Source of the DNA: JBNJGB01 sp051747385
GTDB taxonomy: Bacteria; Myxococcota_A; UBA9042; PHBI01; JACKFB01
Assembly: GCA_051747385.1 (NCBI GenBank)
Contig: JBNJGB010000012.1
Location: 1 to 64,000 of the forward strand
Length of the DNA stretch: 64,000 nucleotides
Reading direction: 5' to 3'
Of the stretch, positions 27,101 to 35,692 are shown in pieces. The stretch's first letter is position 1. Each line of letters starts with the position of its first letter. The position numbers and the translations under genes are program-made. The notes beneath the pieces were generated by a model. That model made no database searches. It saw nothing but the letters and a program-made list of their open reading frames with translations, and had not been told where the DNA came from.

Positions 27101-28181
27101 CGTCCACGGGGGCTCCGGCGCCCGGATCGGGCCCCTCGTGCCGCTTCAGGAGCCCGACGACGGCGTCCATGCGCCGCCACTGATCCTCGACCCAGCGCCG
27201 CCGCCCTTCGCGATGCGCCGGGATGGCGTCGTAGGGCACGCGCCACAGGTAGACCTCCACGACGACGTCCAGGAGCGTCCCGTTGCAGAGGTCGCGCAGC
27301 CTGGTGACGCCCTCCAGCCCCGCGTGGGCCAGGAAGACCGCGTCCAGCCCCGGGTTGGCCCCCAGCAGGGCCTCGACCCCGCCGAGCCGCGGCGGGAGGA
27401 CGTGCCGGAGCGACCGCGCGTAGGCCAGCCGCTCGCGCTCGCGCCGGGCCTCGAGGCGCGCGAGGAGCCTCTCCCGCCGGCCGGCCGAGTATCGCGTGCC
27501 CTCCGGGTAGAGCACGATCCCCTCGCGGGGTCCCATCTCGTGCGCCAGGCCCGTGATGGCGGCGACGGCCCCCGCGGTGTCGGCGCCCCGCCGCTGGACG
27601 AACGCGTTGGGCAGGCGGTGGCCGATCACGTCGATGCACGGGTCCGAGTGCAGCTCGTGCTTGAGCACGTAGCGCATCTGCAGGCCGAACGGACGCTGGA
27701 CGACCAGACCGGGCAGCAGGGTGTCCGCGATGCTCGCGTGCCGCACGAACACGATGGCCGGCTCGGTCGCCGCCTCCAGGCCCGCGGCCCGAATGCGCAT
27801 GCGGAACAGCCAGGCCGCGCCGCGCCACACGGTGGTGATCCAGGCCACCTCCAAGCGGCGATGCCACGCCAGGTACCGGTCGGCGTCCACGCCCCCGAGG
27901 CGCCGGATCCCCCACCAGACGCCGGCCGTGGTGATGCCCCAGACCTCGCACAGCAGGAGCCACGCCACCAGGAGGCCGGCGCGCGCGAAGGTGGAGCCCC
28001 GCCGGCTCAGGCGATCGGCCACACCCGCGGCGATCAGCCACACCGGGCTCGCGGCGAGCCACAGCACGGTCCCGAGGAACACGGCGGGGATCGTGACGAG
28101 CCGGCGGCGCGCGTGCTCCCACCGGCGCGGGGTCTGCGCGGCGCTCGGGTGCAGCAGGTGGGGGACCGTCAGCTCGCTCAT
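27048..28181 (-). CDS. PlsC-type acyltransferase
   Basis: 377 residues. Two or three membrane segments in the N-terminal 120 residues precede a lysophospholipid-type acyltransferase domain: FVRHASIADTLLPG carries the HX4D catalytic motif and GIVLYPEGTRYS the substrate-binding motif. The C-terminal region is basic and helical. Probably transfers acyl chains to a lipid head group at the inner membrane. It overlaps tail-to-tail with the hemolysin III gene. Confidence 0.85.
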   Translation of the reverse strand: MSELTVPHLLHPSAAQTPRRWEHARRRLVTIPAVFLGTVLWLAASPVWLIAAGVADRLSRRGSTFARAGLLVAWLLLCEVWGITTAGVWWGIRRLGGVDADRYLAWHRRLEVAWITTVWRGAAWLFRMRIRAAGLEAATEPAIVFVRHASIADTLLPGLVVQRPFGLQMRYVLKHELHSDPCIDVIGHRLPNAFVQRRGADTAGAVAAITGLAHEMGPREGIVLYPEGTRYSAGRRERLLARLEARRERERLAYARSLRHVLPPRLGGVEALLGANPGLDAVFLAHAGLEGVTRLRDLCNGTLLDVVVEVYLWRVPYDAIPAHREGRRRWVEDQWRRMDAVVGLLKRHEGPDPGAGAPVDVTAGDGPAPAPGRRAAG

Positions 28182-28240
28182 GGCCGGTCGCTCCGCGGGC
28201 GATGATTGTCGCCCTCATTCCACTGCAACGGCGGTGCCAG

Positions 28241-28403
28241 GACTCCTGGGGAGGAATGGAGGTTCGAGTCCACGGCGCCGAGGCGCAAGCTGTGGTGGGA
28301 CGAAACGACGCAGGACTGGCAGCGCCAATTCAAGGAGTTGCGGCGCGCCACAGCGCCGTCGAATCGTCGGCGTGGGCCGGACCGGAGTTTCTTCACAGGA
28401 GTC
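28241..28403 (+). mobile_element. 163-bp MITE-like element, copy B
   Basis: Same length and terminal inverted repeats (GACTCCTG ... CAGGAGTC) as copy A at 20899-21061, inverted relative to it, about 98% identical. Flanking gtgccag and gtaccag match at 6 of 7 positions, a possible imperfect target duplication. It lies 27 bases upstream of the TrmJ-like start, so the element's right end forms part of that gene's promoter region. Confidence 0.8.
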
Positions 28404-28430
28404 GTACCAGAGGTGATACGGTCCCCCGCC

Positions 28431-29201
28431 ATGAGCGAGGCCGTCCCCAGCGAGCCGGACCGGGTGCGCGTGGTCCTGGTGGAGCCGTCCCACGCGGGCA
28501 ACATCGGCGCCGCGGCGCGCGCCATGAAGACCATGGGCCTGTCGCGCCTCGCGGTGGTCGCCCGGCCCGACCGCCGCGCCATCCCGGACGACCCCGAGGC
28601 GATCACCCGCTCCTCCGGCGCCGAGGACCTGCTGGAGGCGGCCGGCGTGTTCGACGACCTCGGGGAGGCCGTGGCCGACTGCACCCTGGTCGTCGGCACC
28701 AGCGGCCGGAAGCGCCAGGAGGGGGCCCCCACACCCGCCCCGGCGCGAGAGGTCGCCGAGCGCCTCGCCACCGAGGAGCGCGACGCCGAGGTGGCCGTCG
28801 TCTTCGGCCCCGAGCGGACGGGCCTCCGAAACGAGCACCTCGCGCTGTGCGACTGGATGCTCTACATCCCCACGAACCCGGCGTTCCGCTCCCTGAACCT
28901 GGCCGCCGCGGTCCAGCTCGTGAGCTACGAGCTGTGGCTCGCCCTGGGGGACCGCCGCGTCGACTACACGCTCCCGTCCGAGGGCATGCCCACGGTGGAG
29001 GAGCGCACCCGGCTCCTCGACGACTGGGCGGCCGTCCTCGAGGAGTCCGGCTTCCTGCCGCGGGATCGGTTCAACTACGAGCAGATCCGCGACCGCTTCG
29101 GCCGCCTGCTCCTCCGCGCGCGGCCCGACAGCCAGGAGATGCGCATCCTGCGAGGGGCCGTGGCCAGGACCCTCCGCGCCCTCCGGCGCCCCGAATCGTA
29201 G
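28431..29201 (+). CDS. trmJ: TrmH/SpoU family RNA methyltransferase, TrmJ-like
   Basis: 256 residues. SPOUT fold motifs are clear: VVLVEPSHAGNIGAAARAMKTMG, VVGTSGR, VAVVFGPERTGLRNEHL and FRSLNLAAAVQLVSYEL (the SAM-binding knot with the Ser-Leu-Asn-Leu-Ala sequence). The TrmJ group has this length and a C-terminal helical extension, and methylates the ribose at position 32 of tRNAs. The MITE-like element copy B ends just upstream. Confidence 0.85.
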   Translation: MSEAVPSEPDRVRVVLVEPSHAGNIGAAARAMKTMGLSRLAVVARPDRRAIPDDPEAITRSSGAEDLLEAAGVFDDLGEAVADCTLVVGTSGRKRQEGAPTPAPAREVAERLATEERDAEVAVVFGPERTGLRNEHLALCDWMLYIPTNPAFRSLNLAAAVQLVSYELWLALGDRRVDYTLPSEGMPTVEERTRLLDDWAAVLEESGFLPRDRFNYEQIRDRFGRLLLRARPDSQEMRILRGAVARTLRALRRPES

Positions 29202-29527
29202 GATCGGCGGGGACGCCTCACAGTCCTACACATCTCGAAATGCCGCGTCCTCGAAGAGAATCGCGCGCCAAGCCCCCAAGCCCCCAAGGCCAGCGAACCG
29301 CTTGCACACCGGTTCGGATGAGACCGCCGCGTCACCGGAAGGAACAACAGCGAGCACACCGAGCCGAAGCATGCCGTTTCTCTTTGCGTCTTCGCGTCTT
29401 TGCGCGAGCCATTCGTCTCGCGACATCTGACGAACTGTGAGGCGGGGACGCCGGTCACCTCCTCGGGTCGTCCACGCCCACGTCCACGAAGGCGCGCCCG
29501 GAGCGCCGGTAGCAGCCGCGAGAGCCC
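29202..29527. repeat. Intergenic repeat with opposed tandem arms (copy 1)
   Basis: No gene is supported in this 326-base gap. At 29266-29302 lies a run of cccccaag units and at 29376-29420 a run of ctttgcgtcttcgcg-like units ending in gcgcgag. The two arms face each other about 75 bases apart. A similar arrangement occurs at 53704-53866. Reading it as protein gives spurious frames such as LAQRREDAKR, common wherever this dispersed repeat occurs. Confidence 0.6.
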
Positions 29528-30892
29528 ATGCCCACGGAAGCCCAGCAGCAACGCCACCCGCTGAAGCAGTTCTCCGCCGCCCTGCGGGAGCACGGGGCCC
29601 TGGCGCTCCTCATGTTCCTGTACTTCTTCCTGGTCATCGCGACCTTCTGGATCCTGAAGCCCCTCAAGAACGCCTTCTTCCTCACCTACTACGACGAGGA
29701 GGGCATCGAGCTGTTGGGCTGGCATTTGAGCGCGGCCCAGGCGGACCAGCTCGCGAAGGTGCTCAACATGTTCGTGGCCATCGTGGCGGTCACGGTCTTC
29801 ACGAAGCTCGCCCGGAAGCTCGAGCGCGAGCAGCTCACCTACGTCTTCTCGGGCCTGTTCGGCGTCCTGTTCGGGATCTACGCCATCGCCATGAGGGACC
29901 CGGGCGACGCGGTGGTGTGGACGTTCTACCTGCTGGGCGACCTGTGGACGACCATCATGGTCGCCACCTTCTTCGCGTTCCTGAACGACAGCTTCGCCCC
30001 CGGCGCGGCCAAGCGCCTGTACTCGGTGGTGGTCCTCGGCGGCGTCGCCGGAGGCGCCTTCGGGAGCACGGTGCTGCGCACGTTCGTGGAGACCATCTCC
30101 AGGGAGACGTGGCTCTGGATCTGCCTCGGCTCCGCGGGGGTCATCGTCGTCATCGCCGGCGCCGCCGGGCGGCTGGTCCGCCGGAACCCGCCACCGGCCG
30201 AGGGCGTGCGGACCGCCGAGGTGCCCGAGGGCTCGAAGGGCAGCGCGGCGCTCGAGGGGGCCCGGCTGGTCTTCAAGTCGCGCTATCTCCTCGCCATCGT
30301 GGCCTTGCTGGGCATGTACGAGCTGGTCTCGTCCATCCTGGACTTCCAGTGGAAGGCCGCCACGAACCACTACCTGGACGGCGACGCCATCGGCGAGCAC
30401 ATCGCCACGGTCTACTCCGTCACGAACGTGGTCTCGCTCGTGGTGCAGATCGTCGTCACCACCTGGGTGATGAACCACTTCCGCCTCAAGGTGGCGCTCC
30501 TGGTGACGCCCGCCATCATCCTGATGTCCTCCGGCGCCTTCCTGGCCGTCCCGGTGCTGTGGCTCGGCGGGATGCTGACCGTGTCCGACAACGCGTTCAA
30601 CTACTCCATCAACCAGTCCGCGCGCGAGACCCTCTACACTCCCACCAGCCGCGACGAGAAGTACAAGGCCAAGGCCTTCATCGACATGTTCGTGCAGCGC
30701 TTCGCGAAGGTCCTCGCCGTCGGGGTGAACCTGGTCGTCACCATGTTCGTCGCGCAGAGCTTCCTGGGCGTGCGGCTCCTCTCGCTCATCTCCATCGGCC
30801 TGCTCGTCGTGTGGGTCCTGGCCGCCCGTTACGCCGGCGAGCAGTTCGGCAACCTGGTGGAGCGCGAGGCCACGCACGGCGACGTGCGATAA
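29528..30892 (+). CDS. Npt1/Npt2-type transporter (ADP/ATP translocase-like superfamily)
   Basis: 454 residues with eleven to twelve membrane segments. The N-terminus (FWILKPLKNAFFLTYYDEEG) and the later NQSARETLYTPTSRDEKYKAKAFIDMF and QRFAKVLAVGVNL stretches match the Npt1/Npt2 family, relatives of the nucleotide translocases of intracellular bacteria and plastids. In free-living bacteria these are poorly understood transporters, some with regulatory domains. No such extra domain is present here. Start ATG 29528. Confidence 0.8.
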   Translation: MPTEAQQQRHPLKQFSAALREHGALALLMFLYFFLVIATFWILKPLKNAFFLTYYDEEGIELLGWHLSAAQADQLAKVLNMFVAIVAVTVFTKLARKLEREQLTYVFSGLFGVLFGIYAIAMRDPGDAVVWTFYLLGDLWTTIMVATFFAFLNDSFAPGAAKRLYSVVVLGGVAGGAFGSTVLRTFVETISRETWLWICLGSAGVIVVIAGAAGRLVRRNPPPAEGVRTAEVPEGSKGSAALEGARLVFKSRYLLAIVALLGMYELVSSILDFQWKAATNHYLDGDAIGEHIATVYSVTNVVSLVVQIVVTTWVMNHFRLKVALLVTPAIILMSSGAFLAVPVLWLGGMLTVSDNAFNYSINQSARETLYTPTSRDEKYKAKAFIDMFVQRFAKVLAVGVNLVVTMFVAQSFLGVRLLSLISIGLLVVWVLAARYAGEQFGNLVEREATHGDVR

Positions 30893-31213
30893 CCGACGGG
30901 CATGTGACATCTCGCCCTGCGGGGCCATTGCCCCCAGGAGGAGGCGTGGCCTTTGCCACAGCGCGAAATGCCACACAGATAAAATGCCGTCCGTCGAACT
31001 CCCGATAACCGCCACAACCCGCTGACATTCCCTGGGTTACGAGCGACCTCGGCACATATTCCCGAGATCCACCATTTGGGAATGGTTCTTGCGAGGTGCC
31101 GGCCCGACCGGCGGTGCCTCCGAGCGCTCCAGGGCCCGACGTTCGGGGCGATTCGGAAGGGCGGGGTGCTCACAAGGCCTCGCCGGCTCGTTTCTGAACA
31201 GGGAGTAACGAGG
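30893..31213. other. Intergenic leader of the multihaem lipoprotein gene
   Basis: No gene. The 321 bases are noticeably richer in A+T than the flanking genes. A sigma-54-like promoter is described separately at 31079-31093. Confidence 0.5.
31079..31093 (+). promoter_or_regulatory. Possible sigma-54 (-24/-12) promoter
   Basis: GGGAATGGTTCTTGC fits the -24/-12 consensus at the invariant GG, the invariant GC ten bases on and most flanking positions. It ends 120 bases before the ATG of the multihaem lipoprotein. Many myxobacterial genes use sigma-54. A single match of this length can occur by chance. Confidence 0.35.
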
Positions 31214-34211
31214 ATGACCAGAAGAGAAAATGGGCGCATGTGGGCGCGGATCGTCGCCATCGCCGTCGCTTCGACGGCGCTGGCGATCTTCCCGGCTTGC
31301 GACGGAGATACGGGCCCCGAGGGACCGGAAGGACCTCAGGGGGAACAAGGACCGGAGGGACCGGAGGGTCCAGAGGGGCCGGAAGGCCCGCAAGGACCCG
31401 CGGGACCGGCCGGCGACGACTGCTCGGCCGTGGACAACGGCGACGGCACCTACACCATCACCTGCGGCGACACCGAGGTCACNNNNNNNNNNNNNNNNNN
31501 NNNNNNNNNNNNNNNNNNNNNNNNNNNNNNNNNNNNNNNNNNNNNNNNNNNNNNNNNNNNNNNNNNNNNNNNNNNNNNNNNNAGGCCCGCAAGGACCCGC
31601 GGGACCGGCCGGCGACGACTGCTCGGCCGTGGACAACGGCGACGGCACCTACACCATCACCTGCGGCGACACCGAGGTCACGCTGGAAGACGGTGAGGAT
31701 GGTGCGGATGGTGAGCCCGGAGCCGACGGCGACGACTGCTCGGCCGTGGACAACGGCGACGGCACCTACACCATCACCTGCGGCGACACCGAGGTCACCC
31801 TGTCCGACGGGCAGGACGGCGTCATCGCCGGCACCGTCGGCGGCACGCTGACCAACGCGCTGACCGGCGCGCCGCTCGAGGGCGTCACGGTCGCCTTCTC
31901 GCCCGACGTGGACGGCGAGGTGATCACCGACGCGAGCGGCACGTTCTCCGTGGAGCTTCCCGTGGGGGCCTACGACGTGACCATCGAGGCCGAGGGCTAC
32001 GAGCCGTTCACGGCCCAGGTGAACCTGGTGGCCGGCGGCGACGTGAGCCTGGACGCCGCGCTCGAGCCGACCGCGGCCGTGGCCGTGGAGGTCACGGCGG
32101 ACGTCTCCGAACCGGAGCCCTCCGACACGGTCGCCCTCAGCGCCGAGGTGACCCCGTGGAACGACACGACGGTCGACAGCTACAGCTGGGCCTTCGCGGA
32201 CGACCCCGGGACCGAGGTGGGCACGGGCGAGACCTTCGACGTGACCCTCGACGGCCTCGAGGCCTACAAGGATCGCCTGTGGGACAACGTGCGGCTCGAA
32301 GGGCGTGATCGCCTCGGCCCGCTGGGCATCAACCACTTCGCGCTCCACCACACCATGGCCACCGAGGTCGTCCTGACGGTGACGATGGACGACGGCTCGG
32401 AGTTCCACACGGAGTACGAGATCGACGCGGTGCTTCCGTTCGACGTGAGCACGGGCCTGAACAACGTGCCGCTCAACGTCCCGGTCGTCCTGCACGCGCC
32501 GGAGGCCGCGAGCTACGCCTGGAGCGTCCTCGATCCGAACGACGATCCGGTAAGCCTCGACGACGAGACGAGCCGCCACCCGGTGTTCTATCCGAACGTC
32601 GTGGGCGAGTACCTCGTGGAGGTCAACGGCGAGAGCTTCTCCCTGTACGCGGGTGAGTGGGAAGGCGTCATCGACGGGCTCGACGAGAACGGGCGGCCCA
32701 CCTCCAGCTCGTGCAGCGGCTGCCACAGCCAGTTCGACGACTGGAAGGAGACGGGTCACGCCGAGATCTTCACGGACAACATCAACACCGGCGGGCACTA
32801 CAGCACGAGCTGCCTCGAGTGCCACACGGTCGGCTTCGACGAGCTCGCCGACAACGGCGGCTTCGACGACGCGGCCGACTACGACGACTTCCTCGCCGCC
32901 GACTACTTCCACATCACGAGCCTGGACAACTACCCCACGATGCTCGACGAACAGCCGGACACGGCCTCGCTCGGCAACATCCAGTGCGAGAACTGCCACG
33001 GCCCGCAGAACAACGGCGGCCTCCACATGGACGGCGACACGGCGCGCGTGAGCCTCGACTCGGACGTGTGCGCGAGCTGCCACGGTGAGCCCAAGCGGCA
33101 CGCCCGCTACCAGCAGTGGCTCGAGACCGGCCACGCCAACTACGGGCTGGCCACGTCCCGCTCGGGTGGGAGCTGCGGCAAGTGCCACTCCGGTCAGGGC
33201 TTCGTCGCATGGGCGAAGAACGACTTCGAGGGCTACGACGCCCCCGAGGGCCTGTCCGGCGACACCGCGCATCCCGTCACCTGCGCCACGTGCCACGACC
33301 CGCACAAGCAGGGCACGACCTCCGGTGAGCCGAACACCGCCACGGTGCGCGTGTCCGGCGACTCCCCGATGCTCGACGCCGGCTTCCAGGCGACGGGCGT
33401 GGGCCACGGCGCCGTCTGCATGTCCTGCCACAACAGCCGCCGCGGGCTCCGCAACGACTTCGCCGCGGTGGATCCGGGCGACTACGGCCGCGCGCCGCAC
33501 GGCCCGGCCCAGGCGGACAACCTCATGGGCCAGAACGCGTTCTTCGTGAACCCGGGCGACCGCTCGCCGCACTCGTTCATCGAGAACTCCTGCACGAACT
33601 GCCACATGGTCCAGATGGACCCGCCGGCGGAGCTCAGCTACAACCTGGGCGGCACGAACCACACGTTCAAGGCCGACACCAGCGTCTGCGGCAAGTGCCA
33701 CACCGAGTTCGACGGCGGCACGATGCAGGCCTCCTTCGAGGCCGGCCTCATGGACCTCGAGCACAAGATCGGCGCCGCCGTCGCCGAGCGGCTCAACGGG
33801 ATGTCGACCTTCTACGTCTCGGGCTTCGACCCGGCCACCGGGTTCGACACCGACGGCGTCGTGGCCGTGGACCTGACGAGCGCCTCGGTCGTGGACGCCC
33901 ACGCGGCCTCGCACCACGGCAGCCAGGCCCTGCTGGTGACCTTCGACACCGACGTGACCGTCGATCTGATCGACGACGACGAGCAGGTCGTCCCCACGGC
34001 CGTCGGCTCGATCGAGGCCGTCCTGACGGGCTACTACGCGGACGCCGCGGGCACCACGGCCGTGTTCCCGCAGAGCGGCGACATGTGGAAGGCCGTGTGG
34101 AACCTGCTCGTGCTGACCAACGACGGCAGCCACGGCGTCCACAACCCGGGCTTCTCCATGGACGTGCTGAACGCCACGCTCGTCCAGGAGCTCAACCCGC
34201 CCCTGAACTGA
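31214..34211 (+). CDS. Collagen-like lipoprotein fused to a nine-haem cytochrome c domain (contains assembly gap)
   Basis: ATG 31214 follows GGGAG. A lipoprotein signal ends in AIFPAC. Next come collagen-like GPEGPEGPQG repeats, then about 24-residue modules DDCSAVDNGDGTYTITCGDTEV seen three times, the first two separated by 100 N. After the gap a CarboxypepD_reg-like domain (GVIAGTVGGTLTNALTGAPL) and Ig-like stretches (about 31900-32650) lead to the cytochrome part: nine CxxCH motifs between about 32710 and 33710 (CSGCH, CLECH, CENCH, CASCH, CGKCH, CATCH, CMSCH, CTNCH, CGKCH). Likely exported and surface-anchored, moving electrons. The reading frame changes across the N run only because its true length is unknown. 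Confidence 0.75.
31384..31681 (+). repeat. Tandem 99-bp repeat around the assembly gap
   Basis: Bases 31384-31482 and 31583-31681 are identical; they encode the end of the collagen-like part plus one DDCSAVDNGD module. A third, shorter copy lies at 31721-31797. Identical sequence on both sides of the N run shows that the gap was caused by unresolved tandem repeats, so copy number is unknown. Confidence 0.9.
31483..31582. other. Assembly gap of 100 N
   Basis: Exactly 100 undetermined bases, the usual placeholder for a gap of unknown size. The collagen-like repeats and modules continue on both sides. Confidence 0.99.
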
Positions 34212-34225
34212 CGGCCGACTGCTGA

Positions 34226-34280
34226 GATCACCCCCGGGTGATCCGAGGCCCGCTCCGGGATGCGTCCCGGGGCGGGCCTC
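34226..34280 (+). terminator. Double hairpin terminator
   Basis: A first palindrome gatcaccc-cc-gggtgatc (34226-34243) is followed at once by a 16-bp stem (34245-34260 with 34265-34280, one G-T pair, loop tgcg) and then tctcgtt. It lies between the multihaem gene and the convergent lipoprotein gene and could serve both. Confidence 0.75.
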
Positions 34281-34304
34281 TCTCGTTCCGGCGTCCCTCT
34301 CGGG

Positions 34305-35531
34305 CTACAAGGGGAAGGTGGCCTCGCCCGTCTCGAAGGCCTGCTCGAAGCGCACCGGGTCGCTCGCGCCGTCCACCTGGATCCACACCATGCGGCCCGT
34401 GAACCGGGAGCGCAGGGCGTGGAAGGCCAGGAAGCCGGACGCGTTCGAGGCGTAGCCGTCGAGGAGGAACCGGGCACGGCCGGTCTCCGGGTCGTAGCCC
34501 TCGAGCGACGCGTCCACGGACATCTCGCGGACGTAGTAGCCCAGCGGGCCCCAGGTCTCGGCGCAGAGGCCGTCCTCCCCGCAGGCGTCCGGGCAGTCCA
34601 GGTCCTCCTCGCAGGAGGGGTCCGGGTCCAGCACGAAGTCGAAGCCCTGGATGCCCCAGAAGCCCGTGGGGCCGCCCGGCGCTCCGGCCAGCACGATGCG
34701 CTGCTCCTCCTCGGGGGCGGGCGCGATGTCCTGGTCCACGCCCACCTCGGGCTCCGGGTACTCGAGGGAGTAGGCGACGTCTCCGGTGTGGACGGCGGCG
34801 GGATCAGCCACGCCCACCAGGAGCACGTCCAGGTAGGCGGCCACGCGGGCGTGGGCGATGGCCTCGTTCAGGTCCGGCCGATCCGTGGCGGCGCCGAAGC
34901 CGTACCGCAGGCGGTAGGACAGGCTCAGGCGATCCTCGCCGAGGCGCGTGACCTCCACGGAGGCGTCGAGACCCCGGCTCGTGTAGCCGTGCGCCGGGTC
35001 GTAGGACTCCGGATAGCCCTCGGGCTGCTCGACGGTCGTGTCGAACCCGTAGCCCTCCACGAGCGCCACCACCGCCGGATAGCCGGCGAGGCCCAGGTCG
35101 ACCCGGGACAGGGACGTGTCGTCCACCACCTCGCCCGGCGCCCCGATGTCCACGGGGATGCGCACGCGGGCCGCCCCGAGCCGCCGCGGCCCCTCGGCGG
35201 CCACCCGCTGATGGCCGTACTCGACCGTCGGCGTGTCCGTGGTGAGGTTCTCCCCGGTGGAGAAGTCCCCGCCCACGAAGGCCGCCGTGAGCGCCGAGGC
35301 CCGGCAGCCGTCCTCGCCGTCGTCCAGGGCGAACTCCCACACGGCGATCCGGTGGTTCAGCTTCTCCCACCGGAGCCCCATCCGCTGGGGCACCACGAAG
35401 TCGGTGCACGCCGCCAGATCCCACTCGCGAGGCGCGTCCCCGTCGTCGTCGCAGGCCCCGAGCGAGGCCACCACGGCCGCCAGCGCCACGGCCACGGCCC
35501 TTCGCGGCCCTCGTCCGTCTCGTCCGAGCAT
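34305..35531 (-). CDS. Lipoprotein, function unknown
   Basis: 408 residues from ATG 35531, preceded by GGAGGTGGTGCG. The signal ends in VVASLGAC. The mature protein is beta-rich with WEKLNHRIAVWEF near the start, a Cys pair region CEEDLDCPDACGEDGLC typical of myxobacterial exported proteins, and ends FETGEATFPL. Family not recognised. It diverges from the AsmA-like operon; the 161 bases between the two starts must hold both promoters. Confidence 0.6.
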   Translation of the reverse strand: MLGRDGRGPRRAVAVALAAVVASLGACDDDGDAPREWDLAACTDFVVPQRMGLRWEKLNHRIAVWEFALDDGEDGCRASALTAAFVGGDFSTGENLTTDTPTVEYGHQRVAAEGPRRLGAARVRIPVDIGAPGEVVDDTSLSRVDLGLAGYPAVVALVEGYGFDTTVEQPEGYPESYDPAHGYTSRGLDASVEVTRLGEDRLSLSYRLRYGFGAATDRPDLNEAIAHARVAAYLDVLLVGVADPAAVHTGDVAYSLEYPEPEVGVDQDIAPAPEEEQRIVLAGAPGGPTGFWGIQGFDFVLDPDPSCEEDLDCPDACGEDGLCAETWGPLGYYVREMSVDASLEGYDPETGRARFLLDGYASNASGFLAFHALRSRFTGRMVWIQVDGASDPVRFEQAFETGEATFPL

Positions 35532-35692
35532 CGCACCACCTCCCGCACGTCGTGTCACCCGGTGCCGGGCGAGTGTAGCGAGCGACCTCCCGGGGCGCGA
35601 ACGGCTCCGCGTCACGGGCCCCAAATCCGCCTTGTCGCTGGGGGATCGACGGCCTATCGTCGAGGCATGCCCCAGTCCCCGGAGAGCGCCGG

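Noticed and set aside
29226..29426. Small minus-strand frame with LAQRREDAKRNG
   Set aside because: Such peptides come from reading the dispersed ctttgcg/ccaag repeat; no ribosome site or conserved domain.
31483..31582. Frame change in the collagen-like gene as a frameshift mutation
   Set aside because: The change occurs across 100 N of arbitrary length; flanking 99-bp repeats are identical, so it is an assembly gap.
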